From assembly GCF_036858155.1 (NCBI RefSeq), contig NZ_JAAEJX010000001.1, forward strand, positions 1 through 64,000: a DNA stretch of 64,000 bases, given 5' to 3'. The position numbers were made by a program, and so were the translations under genes. Source of the DNA: Liberibacter brunswickensis. Lineage in GTDB: Bacteria; Pseudomonadota; Alphaproteobacteria; Rhizobiales; Rhizobiaceae. Below are positions 8,391-18,339 of this stretch, piece by piece (positions within the stretch are counted from its first letter, which is position 1; every line of letters starts with the position of its first letter). Below the pieces are notes generated by a model. That model was not told the origin of the DNA and searched no databases. It was given only the letters and a program-made list of their open reading frames with translations.

Positions 8391-9017
8391 TTAATTATTT
8401 TTATGCCAAGTAATTATATCTCTAACAGAAATGATTTTTAAGTTGTGTTTTTTTGCGAATTCATCTACTTGCTTACCTTTTTTGATTGTTCCATCATCGT
8501 TTACTAATTCGCAAATAACCGATATTTGAGGTAATCCTGATATTTTACATAGATCTATAGATGCTTCTGTGTGACCAGGGCGGACTAGTACTCCTCCATC
8601 TTGAGATATTAGTGGAAAGATATGTCCTGGTCGGACAAAATTATCCGAAGTGCTTTTTGGATTAGCAAGGTTTTTAACAGTATACGTTCTATCATATGCA
8701 GATATTCCAGTAGTAATTCCATGTTTAGAATCAACGGAGACTGTGAAAGCAGTTTTGTGGATAGATTCATTTTCTAAGACCATTGGATGTAATCCAAGTC
8801 TGTGTGCATTTTGAGAAGACATGGGTGTGCAAACAATCCCACAAGTATGGCGAATAATAAATGCCATTTTTTCGGATGTACAATGCATCGCAGAAAGCAC
8901 TAAATCAGCTTCATCCTCGCGATTATTTTCGTCCATAATGATAACTATTTCTCCTTTTTGAAAACTTTGAATTACATTTATAATATTTCGCTCACTTGAA
9001 GATTTTTCCTGCTTCAT
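8391..9017 (-). CDS. ribB: 3,4-dihydroxy-2-butanone 4-phosphate synthase
   Basis: It converts ribulose 5-phosphate to the four-carbon precursor of riboflavin. The signature acidic loop is seen in VIIMDENNREDEADLV (metal and substrate binding), followed by RHTCGIVC and RPGHTEAS. The start is set at the ATG at 9017, which has an AAGGA site upstream and fits the family N-terminus; an in-frame ATG at 9059 lacks one. The length of about 208 residues equals the single-domain enzyme, so there is no fused GTP cyclohydrolase II. Confidence 0.92.
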   Translation of the reverse strand: MKQEKSSSERNIINVIQSFQKGEIVIIMDENNREDEADLVLSAMHCTSEKMAFIIRHTCGIVCTPMSSQNAHRLGLHPMVLENESIHKTAFTVSVDSKHGITTGISAYDRTYTVKNLANPKSTSDNFVRPGHIFPLISQDGGVLVRPGHTEASIDLCKISGLPQISVICELVNDDGTIKKGKQVDEFAKKHNLKIISVRDIITWHKNN

Positions 9018-9336
9018 ACTGTTATGTATCCTTCGATAGTTAGTAAGAATTTCTCTCATTATTATTATCTATGCTATCTTTATCAGTATAATATAAGTTA
9101 ATAATTTTTGAACATTACATTCAACTGTATTGTGATTATTTTTTATATAGTTTTAATATTGAAATTAGTGCTAAAAGTTTCATTGTAAATCCTGTAAAAA
9201 TAAATTTTTAAGGTTTTTTGATTGTTTAATGGCTTTTATATATGAAAATCTCTGATTCTGATCATATTTCATTTTTTTGATCAATAAGTCAATTATGGTT
9301 TGTGTTAGTGATATTTTTTTTGTTTTCTAGCAATTG

Positions 9337-9798
9337 CTAGTAAGTTACAGAGCGTTTTCCTTTAAAAAAATCTTGAATGATTTGTTTGCTGTGTTGTTCG
9401 GAGATTCCTGGATATATTTCCGGTCTATGATGGCATGTCACAAGCGTATAAAATTGGGATCCATGTTCTATACCTCCTCCTTTTGGATTAGAAGCTCCAT
9501 AATAAAGTCTACGGATTCGTGCAAAAGAAATAGCGGCGGCACACATTGTACAGGGTTCTAATGTTACGTATAAATCAACTTCTGGTAAAGTCTCTTTTGA
9601 CAATGCTTGGCATCCCATGCGGATAGCTAATATTTCTGCATGAGCAGTAACATCTTTAAGTTCACGGTTTCTATTTCCTGCGCTTCCAATGATTTTATTG
9701 TTTATTACAGCGACTGCACCTACGGGAATTTCGTTACGCAAAGCAGCTTTTTTTGCTTCTTCTAGAGCAAATGACATAAAAATATTTTTTTTATTCAT
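9337..9798 (-). CDS. tadA: tRNA-specific adenosine deaminase
   Basis: It deaminates wobble A34 to inosine in tRNA-Arg(ACG). The deaminase zinc site is complete: HAE with the catalytic Glu (residues 53-55) and PCTMC (about 82-86). At 153 residues it matches the family. It is divergent from the pseudouridine synthase at 9889, the same tadA-rluB pairing seen in other Rhizobiales. Confidence 0.94.
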   Translation of the reverse strand: MNKKNIFMSFALEEAKKAALRNEIPVGAVAVINNKIIGSAGNRNRELKDVTAHAEILAIRMGCQALSKETLPEVDLYVTLEPCTMCAAAISFARIRRLYYGASNPKGGGIEHGSQFYTLVTCHHRPEIYPGISEQHSKQIIQDFFKGKRSVTY

Positions 9799-9888
9799 GG
9801 TGATTTCAATTTATAATTTACATATTAAATGAATTATACTGTAAAGTATGCTAATATAGAATAGAAAAATAGATAGGAGGATCTATTC

Positions 9889-10953
9889 TTGAAAGATGAT
9901 CAGATTGTACAAAAAGATTTTATACCTGAAAGAGTATCGAAAGTTGTCGCTCGAGCTGGTGTTGCTTCTCGACGTGAAGTAGAGCGGATGATTGTGCAAA
10001 AAAGAGTAAAACTAAATGGTGTTTTACTGGAAAGGGCTGCAGTAAATGTGATTCCTACTGATACTATAGAGATTGATGGTATTCCTCTAAGAAAAGCAGA
10101 AAGAACACGTTTATGGCTATATCATAAACCTGCAGGATTAGTGACTACTCATGCAGATCCAGATAGTCGTTCTACTGTATTTGATAATTTACCTAGTATT
10201 TCTCCTAGGGTTATTTCTGTTGGTCGTCTTGACATCAATACAGAAGGTCTTCTTCTTCTTACAAATGATGGTGGTCTTTCTCGTATTCTTGAATTACCTT
10301 CAACGCAGTGGTTGCGTGTTTATCGAGTTCGTGTGTATGGACCAATAGACCAAAATAAGATCGATTTATTAAAAAATGGTATAGTTATTCAAGGTGTTTT
10401 TTATAGAGATATGCAGCTAGAAATTGATTCTCAAAAGGGTTCTAATTCTTGGCTAACAGTAAGTTTGCGTGAAGGTAAAAATAGGGAAATCAAAAAGATT
10501 TTTGAGTTTTTTAATTGGAAAGTAAATCGTTTGATTCGTATTTCGTATGGTCCATTTCAATTAGGAGATTTATCGGAAGGAGATACAAGAGAAGTTTCTA
10601 AAAAAGTATTATGTGAACAATTAGGGCCTAACCTTTTAAAAGATGCAAGAGTTAATTTAGACGCTCCTGTTTATGCTCATGATGAACTTATTAATAATTA
10701 CCCTAATATAAAAGATTCTTGTGATATTAAAATAATAGAAAAAAATAATGATTTTAAAAATGTGTTTATTAAGAAGAAGAAACTTTTTACTCCTATAAAA
10801 AGAAGAAATCTTTCTTCTAATGTATGGATGTCAAAAGGTGTTCATACTACTGCTAATGATTTTGATCAAAAAGCAGTTACTCATCGTCGATCTTCTCGTA
10901 ATATTAGATCTCCTAAAAAAAGTCTTTTGCATAGGAGAAGTAAAAAGATATAA
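9889..10953 (+). CDS. rluB: 23S rRNA pseudouridine synthase, RluB/RsuA family
   Basis: It isomerises a uridine in 23S rRNA. An S4 RNA-binding domain (RVSKVVARAGVASRREVERM) opens the protein, and the catalytic segment GRLDINTEGLLLL carries the active-site Asp. The start is a TTG, supported by a perfect AGGAGG at 9875-9880 eight bases upstream; no better ATG exists before the S4 domain. The last 75 or so residues form a Lys/Arg/Ser-rich tail, longer than in E. coli RluB but common in Rhizobiales. Confidence 0.9.
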   Translation: MKDDQIVQKDFIPERVSKVVARAGVASRREVERMIVQKRVKLNGVLLERAAVNVIPTDTIEIDGIPLRKAERTRLWLYHKPAGLVTTHADPDSRSTVFDNLPSISPRVISVGRLDINTEGLLLLTNDGGLSRILELPSTQWLRVYRVRVYGPIDQNKIDLLKNGIVIQGVFYRDMQLEIDSQKGSNSWLTVSLREGKNREIKKIFEFFNWKVNRLIRISYGPFQLGDLSEGDTREVSKKVLCEQLGPNLLKDARVNLDAPVYAHDELINNYPNIKDSCDIKIIEKNNDFKNVFIKKKKLFTPIKRRNLSSNVWMSKGVHTTANDFDQKAVTHRRSSRNIRSPKKSLLHRRSKKI

Positions 10954-11049
10954 ATGAAAGAAATTTATTTTAATCTTTTTTTTAAAAAAACATAAAAAAG
11001 TAAGTGAATCATTTTTAATAGTAATTTTTAGATAATAAAAGTTAGTGAA

Positions 11050-11610
11050 ATGCGAATTGTCGGAGGTAAATTTCAAAGAAGATTATTGTATACTCCTAAA
11101 AACAGATCTATTCGTCCTAGCGATAGTAGGACTAAAAAATCTGTTTTTGATATTTTAAAACATGTTTATCCTTCTTTTTTGTATTCTTCGCGTATGCTAG
11201 ATATATTTGCAGGAACAGGTTCCGTAGGTTTCGAAGCTTTGTCTCGAGGCTGTGATTACGTTTTATTTGTTGATAATAATCCTGAAAGTATAAGGTTAAT
11301 TCGTAGGAATTCTGAGCTATTAGGTGTAGAAAATAGTTGTAGTATTTTTTTTCGGGATGTTTTGAATTTAGGAAAAATCGGACATATAAAACCTTTTAGG
11401 TTATTATATTTAGATCCTCCTTATGGCGAAGGATTAGCTCAACATGCTTTAGATATAATAGACAAGGAAAAATGGTTGGATCCTGATTCTTTAGTAATTA
11501 TAGAGGAACATGTTGGAGTTGTTCTATCTTTTGGATCTTCATTCTATTTTCTTCAAAAACGTATATATGGTGATACAACAATACATTTTTACTCTTATAA
11601 TCCTATGTGA
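11050..11610 (+). CDS. rsmD: 16S rRNA (guanine(966)-N2)-methyltransferase
   Basis: It methylates G966 of 16S rRNA using S-adenosylmethionine. The protein begins MRIVGGKF with RPSDSRTKKSVFDIL, both family marks. SAM-binding motif I is DIFAGTGS (51-58) and the catalytic motif is DPPY (122-125). It follows rluB, as in relatives. At 186 residues its length is normal. Confidence 0.94.
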   Translation: MRIVGGKFQRRLLYTPKNRSIRPSDSRTKKSVFDILKHVYPSFLYSSRMLDIFAGTGSVGFEALSRGCDYVLFVDNNPESIRLIRRNSELLGVENSCSIFFRDVLNLGKIGHIKPFRLLYLDPPYGEGLAQHALDIIDKEKWLDPDSLVIIEEHVGVVLSFGSSFYFLQKRIYGDTTIHFYSYNPM

Positions 11611-11722
11611 TTTTATTAAAATATTAAAGATGTTTGTCGATTAAGTTTTATTACTTAGTAATTTGGTAAAATTAATTTGTTATAATATCGTATTGGTATT
11701 GTATTTTGTGGATATATTTTTT

Positions 11723-12502
11723 ATGGATCAATGGAAAAGTGATCTTGATATAGTCAGATCTGCTGTTCAGGGGGCTAGTGTTGTTGCTATGCAGCATTTT
11801 CTTCGTTCTCCTAATGTTTGGTGGAAGAATGGAGGGAATTCTCCAGTATGTGAAGCTGATATTGCTGTAAATAATTATCTTGAATCTTTTTTAATGCCTT
11901 TACGTCCTTCTTACGGATGGATGTCTGAAGAAACAGATGATGATCTAAAGCGTTTGAATTATGAAACACTTTTTGTAGTTGATCCTATTGATGGAACTAG
12001 GGCATTTATTGAAGATAGAAAAGAATGGTGTATTAGTGTTGCTGTTGTGCATCGTGGTCGTCCTGTAGTGGGAGTTATTCATGCAGCAGCTCTTGGCCAA
12101 GAGTTTTTTGTATCTATTGGGACTAAATCAACTTTTAATGGAAAGAAAATGTCTGTTTCTTCTACTAAGGCAGGTGATGTTTTAATGGTTATGGCAAATG
12201 ACTGTTCATTAAAAGGATTAGAATCTCATGTATACTTTCAGAGAAAACCTTCTATTCCATCGTTGTGTTTGCGTTTAGCAATGGTTGCAAATGGAGATGT
12301 AGATGTAGTTATTGTTAATCGAAATTCAAATGATTGGGATCTTGCTGCTGTTGATTTGTTAATTGAATGTGCTGGAGGCATGATAGTTGATGCAAATGGA
12401 AAATTATTAACTTATAATAATTATCAAGTAAGTCACGATGTATTATTTGCTTCTACTAAATGGCATTTTACATCTTTTAAGAATCATCTATTAACTTTAT
12501 AA
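11723..12502 (+). CDS. cysQ: Inositol monophosphatase family protein, probable 3'(2'),5'-bisphosphate nucleotidase
   Basis: A Mg-dependent phosphatase that probably recycles adenosine 3',5'-bisphosphate. Motifs are SEETDDD for the first metal-binding acids, DPIDGTRAF as the core, and NDWDLAAVDLLIECAGG at the C-terminus. The start is the ATG at 11723; the longer TTG form adds a hydrophobic leader with no ribosome site. Sitting before DUF4170 and waaA is the standard rhizobial context. Specificity (CysQ or inositol phosphatase) cannot be settled from sequence. Confidence 0.82.
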   Translation: MDQWKSDLDIVRSAVQGASVVAMQHFLRSPNVWWKNGGNSPVCEADIAVNNYLESFLMPLRPSYGWMSEETDDDLKRLNYETLFVVDPIDGTRAFIEDRKEWCISVAVVHRGRPVVGVIHAAALGQEFFVSIGTKSTFNGKKMSVSSTKAGDVLMVMANDCSLKGLESHVYFQRKPSIPSLCLRLAMVANGDVDVVIVNRNSNDWDLAAVDLLIECAGGMIVDANGKLLTYNNYQVSHDVLFASTKWHFTSFKNHLLTL

Positions 12503-12567
12503 GATATGATATTTAAACATATATGTTTTTGTAAAGTAAAAAAAATTTTAATTTTTATAAAGGAATT

Positions 12568-12810
12568 ATGATGAATATCAATATTCAGAAAGAACAGGTT
12601 TTGTATTTGGTATTTGGAGGAGAATTAGAGGATATAAAACAGAAAAAAATTAGTGATCCTTATAATATAGATGTAGTTGGTATATTCCCAGATTATTATA
12701 GTGCTTATGATGCTTGGAAAGAAAAATCTCAACAAACGGTTGATAATGCATTAATGCGATATTTCGTAGTAGATATCACTAGTTTTCCTGTTTGTGAACT
12801 AGAAAAATAA
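12568..12810 (+). CDS. DUF4170 protein
   Basis: This 80-residue cytoplasmic protein of unknown function has the DUF4170 hallmarks LYLVFGGEL near the start, VGIFPDYYSAYDAWKEKSQQTVDNA in the middle and YFVVDI near the end. AAAGGAATT upstream of tandem ATG codons gives a good ribosome site. In Rhizobiales it lies between the cysQ-like gene and waaA, as here, which suggests a link to lipopolysaccharide assembly, but no activity is known. Confidence 0.88.
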   Translation: MMNINIQKEQVLYLVFGGELEDIKQKKISDPYNIDVVGIFPDYYSAYDAWKEKSQQTVDNALMRYFVVDITSFPVCELEK

Positions 12811-12898
12811 TAGATAAAATTTATTCGGAGATATTTCTGAAATTATTTTTCATTTTGCTATTATACAATAACTATTGATATGCAAAGGATTTATCTGA

Positions 12899-14221
12899 TT
12901 GGCTGTTATTTTAAGTTATATATTTTTGTCAATATATCGCTGGGGTGGAATTCTATTTATGCCTTTTATCTCGGTTTTCTTCTATTTGTATAATTTATTC
13001 CGTAGAGGGAAACGAGGAAGAAATTTAGAAAAATTAGGTTATACAACTGTTTTACGTCCTATGGGGAATCTTGTTTGGTTTCATGCCGTTAGTGTTGGAG
13101 AGACCATAGCGTTGATTGGACTTATTCGTGTAATACGAAATCGTAATATTAATGTATTGTTAACAACTAGAACTATTACTTCTTCTAAAATAGCTCAAAA
13201 GTATTTAGGAAAAGAAGCTATTCATCAATATGCTCCATTTGATATACAATCTGCTATTTCTCGTTTTTTACAGCATTGGAAGCCAGATTGTATGATATTA
13301 TCTGAATCAGAAATATGGCCATTAACGGTTTTTGAATTAACAAAGAGACGTATTCCTCAAATTCTTGTTAATGCACGTATGTCTTATCGTTCTTTTAAAC
13401 GTTGGAATTATTTTTATTCTTTTGCTAAAAGTATTTTCAGTAAATTTTCTTTGGTAATTACACAATCTGAATGTGATTTCAGACGTTATCAAGAGTTAGG
13501 GGCGAAAAAACTGGTTGTATCAGGTAACCTTAAGATAGATGCGGAATCTCTGCCATATGACCAAGAATCTCTTTCTTTGTATAAAAAAGCAATCGCAAAA
13601 CGGCATACTTGGGCAGCAATTTCAACTTTTGAGGGTGAAGAAGATGTAGCTGTATATGTTCATAATTTTATAAAATGTCGTAAAGATATTTTAACTATTA
13701 TTGTTCCACGTCATCCTAAGCGTTGTGATGAGATAGAAAAAAGATTTATAGCTAAAGGATTAAAAGTAGCGCGTCGTTCTCATGGAGATACTTTGAATGC
13801 AGATACTGACATATTTTTAGGAGATACTATTGGTGAAATGTCTCTTTATTTGCGTATGACAGAAATTGCTTTCGTAGGTCGTTCTTTTTGTGCTAGTGGA
13901 GGGCAGAATCCTCTGGAAGCTATTATTCTTGGTTGTGCTGTTCTATGTGGTTCGAATGTAGAAAATTTTCGAGATATTTATCAAAAAATGGTTTTTGCTA
14001 ATGCCGTTTGTATAGTAGAAACAATTGAATCATTAGCTCATAAGGTAGATATGTTACTTTCTGAAGCACAAGTACGATATGAAATGATTAACAATGCTAT
14101 GAACGAAGTTAAAAAAATGCAAGGACCTCTTAAAATTACGTTACGTTCATTAGATTCCTATATTAATCCTCTTGTTTTTCAAAATCATTTATTGTTTAAA
14201 ACATCTTTATTTATAAAATAA
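12899..14221 (+). CDS. waaA: 3-deoxy-D-manno-octulosonic acid (KDO) transferase
   Basis: This membrane-anchored glycosyltransferase links KDO to lipid IVA in the inner leaflet of the inner membrane. It has a hydrophobic anchor in the first 30 residues, the acceptor-side segment WFHAVSVGET with the catalytic Glu, SESEIWP, and a nucleotide-sugar domain with the FVGRSF...GGQNPLEA motif. The start is TTG at 12899 with AAAGGA at 12883-12888; no ATG fits as well. It is upstream of lpxK, forming a lipid A/KDO unit. Confidence 0.92.
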   Translation: MAVILSYIFLSIYRWGGILFMPFISVFFYLYNLFRRGKRGRNLEKLGYTTVLRPMGNLVWFHAVSVGETIALIGLIRVIRNRNINVLLTTRTITSSKIAQKYLGKEAIHQYAPFDIQSAISRFLQHWKPDCMILSESEIWPLTVFELTKRRIPQILVNARMSYRSFKRWNYFYSFAKSIFSKFSLVITQSECDFRRYQELGAKKLVVSGNLKIDAESLPYDQESLSLYKKAIAKRHTWAAISTFEGEEDVAVYVHNFIKCRKDILTIIVPRHPKRCDEIEKRFIAKGLKVARRSHGDTLNADTDIFLGDTIGEMSLYLRMTEIAFVGRSFCASGGQNPLEAIILGCAVLCGSNVENFRDIYQKMVFANAVCIVETIESLAHKVDMLLSEAQVRYEMINNAMNEVKKMQGPLKITLRSLDSYINPLVFQNHLLFKTSLFIK

Positions 14222-14293
14222 CGTATATTTTTTGATAAATGAATTTTGTATTTTACAATTCTCGTAAGTTATTAAAATTTATGTGATTTACTC

Positions 14294-15325
14294 ATGGTAT
14301 TTAATGGACTGTGGTATATGATAAAAACTCCATTGTTTTGGTGGAAACCAAGAGGTTTTCGTTCGTTATTACTTTATCCTATATCTTTTATTTATTCTTT
14401 TATTTCATCTAGATTAATGAAAAATGGTCAGCGTTGGCGTGCTCCAATCCCTATTATTTGTATTGGTGGTTTTGTAATGGGAGGAACAGGTAAAACACCA
14501 ACTGCATTAGCTATCGCGAAAACTATTATTGATAAAAACCTCAAACCAGGATTTTTATCACGTGGCTATGGTAGAAAATCTATAAAATCACTTATCGTTA
14601 ATTTGGAAAAACATTGTGCTTATGATGTTGGAGATGAGCCTCTATTGCTTGCTCAATTGGCAGTCACTGTTGTTACAATTGATCGAAAAGTAGGGGTTCA
14701 AATGCTAGTTCAAGAAGGAGTGGATATTATCATTATGGATGATGGTTTCCATTCTGCCGATTTACAAGCAGATTTTTCCTTGATAGTAGTGAATTGCTAT
14801 CGTGGATTAGGAAATGGATTAGTATTCCCAGCAGGCCCTTTAAGAGTTCCATTATCAAGACAGCTTTTGTATGTTGATGCTATTCTTTATGTTGGCGATA
14901 AAAAAGATTTAGTTTCTTGTATTAAGAATAAACCAGTTTATTTTGCTAAGTTAAAACCTCGATTGCAATTTGACTTGTCTGGGAAAAAAGTTCTTGCTTT
15001 TTCTGGTATTTCTGATACGGAAAAATTTTTTATTACTGTTAGAAAATTAGGTGCTTCCATTGATAAATGTTATTCTTTTGGAGATCATTCACATCTTAGT
15101 AACAAGAAGATAGAATATCTTATTGATCAATCTAAACGTTATAATTTAATTTTGGTAACAACTTCGAAAGATGCAATTCGTTTACATAATCGTATTGGCA
15201 TAGCTAAAGAACTTTTAGCTAAAATTATAGTCATTGAAGTTGATATTATTTTTGAAGATCCAGATAATATTATAGATTTAGTTGAAAAAACCTTTGTCTC
15301 TTTTTATAAGAATAATAAAAAATAG
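14294..15325 (+). CDS. lpxK: Tetraacyldisaccharide 4'-kinase
   Basis: It phosphorylates the 4' position of the lipid A disaccharide at the inner membrane. An N-terminal hydrophobic segment is followed by the P-loop GGTGKTPT (63-70), LSRGYGR, and the family motif MDDGFHSADLQADFSLIVV. At 343 residues it is normal. It lies 72 bases after waaA on the same strand. Confidence 0.94.
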   Translation: MVFNGLWYMIKTPLFWWKPRGFRSLLLYPISFIYSFISSRLMKNGQRWRAPIPIICIGGFVMGGTGKTPTALAIAKTIIDKNLKPGFLSRGYGRKSIKSLIVNLEKHCAYDVGDEPLLLAQLAVTVVTIDRKVGVQMLVQEGVDIIIMDDGFHSADLQADFSLIVVNCYRGLGNGLVFPAGPLRVPLSRQLLYVDAILYVGDKKDLVSCIKNKPVYFAKLKPRLQFDLSGKKVLAFSGISDTEKFFITVRKLGASIDKCYSFGDHSHLSNKKIEYLIDQSKRYNLILVTTSKDAIRLHNRIGIAKELLAKIIVIEVDIIFEDPDNIIDLVEKTFVSFYKNNKK

Positions 15326-15331
15326 TGTTTT

Positions 15332-15553
15332 TTAATAAATAATTACTCCCGAAATTTTTTCAGCTTCCAAAGATGCTTCTGCGTTAGCATAAGGTACTTG
15401 TCTATCAACACTCCAATAACAGAGTTTATCTAGAGGAATACGTTCTTTTGTGATAGCGCATGTGACATATGTTCCAGGACTTATAATTTCAAATATTCCA
15501 TCTTTATATTTTACTAGGGCTTCATTTCCATTATGATAAATTTTATTGTTCAT
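15332..15553 (-). CDS. DUF2093 protein
   Basis: A small conserved alphaproteobacterial protein of unknown function, about 73 residues from the ATG at 15553. The longer frame to 15610 would overlap the end of mutL. Family marks are YLDGEF-like YKDGIFEIISPGTYV, then CAITKERIPLDKLCYWSVDRQVPYA. It is the last gene of the mutL-containing minus-strand block and converges on lpxK with only a few bases between. Confidence 0.8.
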   Translation of the reverse strand: MNNKIYHNGNEALVKYKDGIFEIISPGTYVTCAITKERIPLDKLCYWSVDRQVPYANAEASLEAEKISGVIIY

Positions 15554-15599
15554 TTTGCCAAAGTTCTTTTTTATAATAATATGTTGTACATGTTGTTTT

Positions 15600-17390
15600 T
15601 TAACGTCCAAATAATTTTTCTATGTCAGATAATTTTAATTTAATGAAAGTAGGACGTCCGTGATTACACTGACTGCTATTTGCACTTTTTTCCATTTCTC
15701 TCAATAGTTGATTCATTTCAGTCAATTGCATTTTTCTACCTGATCTAATAGAACCATAACAAGCCATAGTTGCAAGTATTTTTTCTATTTTATCTATTAG
15801 ATTATATGTAGTATTGCTGTCTATAATTTCGTCGACAATATCTCGAAGGATTTTTGATATATTGTCTCTGGATAGAATTGAAGGAATTTCACGGACAATA
15901 ATGGAATTAGATCCAAATTGTTCTACTGTAATTCCTAATCGGCGTAGATTTTCATGATGTTCTATGATTAGAGCACATTCTTCTTCAAGAAGATCTATGA
16001 TTTCTGGAATTAATAATGTTTGTGAAGTAATTTTATTATTATTAAAATCTTTGCGTATTTTTTCAAAAACCAGCCTTTCGTGTGCAGCATGTTGATCTAC
16101 AATAACTAACCCATCATATGTTTGAGCAATAATATAGTTTTGATGAATTTGTGCACATGCTACTCCGAGTTGATAGTCCGATTTCTCGGTATTTTCAATA
16201 TAGTCATCATTATCTTCAAAATATGTACTATTATCTTTAGGTAATAAATTTTCTATAGATAGATGTTTTTTTTGAAGAGGAAGTTTCTCTTGATCGTTTC
16301 TAGATAATATATTCCCACTTTTATAAAGATTAATTTTTTCTAAATTATTTTGATGGAATGAATCAATCATCTTTTTGGAGAGAATAGAAGAAGTCGATAT
16401 TCTTTTTTTATTAATTGCTTTTTGAATGCTTTTAATAATAAAATCACGTACTACAGTAGGATTTCGAAAACGTATGTCATGTTTTGCGGGGTGTACGTTG
16501 ACGTCTATTTGTCTTGGATTAATTTTTAATAAAAGAACGACTACTGGATATCTTCCTAATGGTATAGTTTCAGAGTAAGCCGCTCGAATCGTTGAAAGTA
16601 TAAATTTATCTTGAACTATTCTACCATTGACGAAAATATATAATTGACTTGTATTTCCTCTATTGAAAGTAGGAATTCCTATATATCCTTGTAGAGTAAT
16701 TTCATGTGATATTTCGTCAATTTCAACTGCATTATTGATAAAGTCTTCTCCAATAACTTGAGAAATACGCTTGGAAAGATCACCATTGGTGGATTGAAAA
16801 TTAATTTTATAACGATTATTCTTGATCGTTGAGAATGTGAAGCTTATTTTCGGATAAGCAATAGCCATGCGTTTGATTACATTAATTATTAAATTAGTTT
16901 CTATTTGTTCTCTTTTTAAAAAATTTAATCTTGCTGGTATTGTAAAAAAAAGGTCTCTTACTTCTACAATAGTACCTGGATTCATAGCTACTGGACGAAC
17001 GGAAGATATTGTTTCTCCAGAAACGGTAATTTGTGCACCAATGTCATTTTCAGATGTACGACTCATTAAAGTAAGATGAGATACAGCTCCTATTGAAGGT
17101 AATGCTTCACCTCTAAAACCAAATGTTTGAATATTGGAAAAATCATCTAATATCTTTGAAGTACAATGACGTCTTACTGCCATTGGAATTTCTTCTGCCG
17201 TTATTCCAAAACCATTATCAGTAATTTGAAAAAATGATTTTCCTCCTCCTGCAATGACTATTTCAATTTGACTGGATTCCGCATCAAGAGAATTTTCTAT
17301 TAACTCTTTAACAGCAACAGCGGGTCTTTCAATAATTTCACCAGCAGATATTTGGTTGATGATTCTTTCAGAAAGTCTTCTAATCTTCAT
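15600..17390 (-). CDS. mutL: DNA mismatch repair protein MutL
   Basis: It couples mismatch recognition by MutS to strand removal. The GHKL ATPase motifs are ENSLDA (32-37), DNGFGI (58-63) and GFRGEAL (91-97). The C-terminal domain keeps the endonuclease motif DQHA(x2)E(x4)E at about 432-443 and a CNHGRPT zinc segment, so this is the nicking type found in bacteria without MutH. The 596-residue length is normal. No lesion is seen. Confidence 0.95.
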   Translation of the reverse strand: MKIRRLSERIINQISAGEIIERPAVAVKELIENSLDAESSQIEIVIAGGGKSFFQITDNGFGITAEEIPMAVRRHCTSKILDDFSNIQTFGFRGEALPSIGAVSHLTLMSRTSENDIGAQITVSGETISSVRPVAMNPGTIVEVRDLFFTIPARLNFLKREQIETNLIINVIKRMAIAYPKISFTFSTIKNNRYKINFQSTNGDLSKRISQVIGEDFINNAVEIDEISHEITLQGYIGIPTFNRGNTSQLYIFVNGRIVQDKFILSTIRAAYSETIPLGRYPVVVLLLKINPRQIDVNVHPAKHDIRFRNPTVVRDFIIKSIQKAINKKRISTSSILSKKMIDSFHQNNLEKINLYKSGNILSRNDQEKLPLQKKHLSIENLLPKDNSTYFEDNDDYIENTEKSDYQLGVACAQIHQNYIIAQTYDGLVIVDQHAAHERLVFEKIRKDFNNNKITSQTLLIPEIIDLLEEECALIIEHHENLRRLGITVEQFGSNSIIVREIPSILSRDNISKILRDIVDEIIDSNTTYNLIDKIEKILATMACYGSIRSGRKMQLTEMNQLLREMEKSANSSQCNHGRPTFIKLKLSDIEKLFGR

Positions 17391-17499
17391 GGAATGTAGT
17401 GTTTTAGATGCAACATATTTTGATTATACAATTTTTTTGGTATTTGCAAAGTAAATAAGTAAGATGTTTTTTTTATTATTTTCTATTGTAATAGTATTG

Positions 17500-18339
17500 T
17501 TATTTATTGGCAAATATATTTGCAAGACGGCAAAAATCTTCTATTGAAATATTTTCTGCTCGGAGATTGGATTCTATCCCTGCTTGTTTCAATAAATCTT
17601 CTCCTCCTAATTTTTTTAGACTTTGCCTTAGCATTTTACGTCTTTTCCCAAAAGATTCTTGCGTAATTTTTTTGAGAGATTCTAGACAACAATGAATAGG
17701 ATTTAATCGGGGAGTAAAGTGAACAACTGTCGAAATTACTTTAGGGGAAGGGAAAAAAACATGAGGTGGAATATCAAATACCATTTTAGTTTTTGTTCTC
17801 CAATTGGTAAGAACGCTTAGTCTTCCATAATGAGTAGTGTTTTGAGAAGCTGTTATACGTTTTCCTACTTCTTTTTGAAAAAGAAGAGTCAGTGATTCCC
17901 AAAAAGAAGGCCAGGTATCAGTTGTAATCCAGTTAAATAATAATCTTGTTCCAATATTATACGGAAGATTTGCAATTATGCGAGTAGGATAGGATATGTT
18001 AAAAAAATATTTGAACTCTATTTGTAGTGCATCTTCTTTTATGATTTCCAAACGATTAGGATATTGTAAAGATATGTTGTCTAAAATTGGAAAAAACTGT
18101 GGATCTTTTTCTATAACTATAACCTTTTTTGCTCCTAATGTTAAGAGAATTTGGGTTAAATTGCCAGGTCCTGCTCCAATTTCTATGACAATAATTCCAT
18201 GTAATGAACCAGATGTTGTTGCAATTTTTTTCAGAATATTCCGGTCAAAAAGAAAATTTTGTCCCATTTTTTTGTTAGGAACAATGTTATGATGGAAAAG
18301 AATATTTTTTAATGAAGAATATTTATCTTGTATGGTCAT
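17500..18339 (-). CDS. rsmA: 16S rRNA (adenine(1518)/(1519)-dimethyltransferase)
   Basis: It dimethylates the two adjacent adenines of the 16S rRNA 3' hairpin late in small-subunit assembly (KsgA). It carries KKMGQNFL near the N-terminus, SAM motif I EIGAGPGNLTQ and the catalytic NLPYNIGT motif. The start overlaps the last 17 bases of pdxA, so the two are translationally coupled, the usual pdxA-rsmA arrangement. Confidence 0.95.
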   Translation of the reverse strand: MTIQDKYSSLKNILFHHNIVPNKKMGQNFLFDRNILKKIATTSGSLHGIIVIEIGAGPGNLTQILLTLGAKKVIVIEKDPQFFPILDNISLQYPNRLEIIKEDALQIEFKYFFNISYPTRIIANLPYNIGTRLLFNWITTDTWPSFWESLTLLFQKEVGKRITASQNTTHYGRLSVLTNWRTKTKMVFDIPPHVFFPSPKVISTVVHFTPRLNPIHCCLESLKKITQESFGKRRKMLRQSLKKLGGEDLLKQAGIESNLRAENISIEDFCRLANIFANK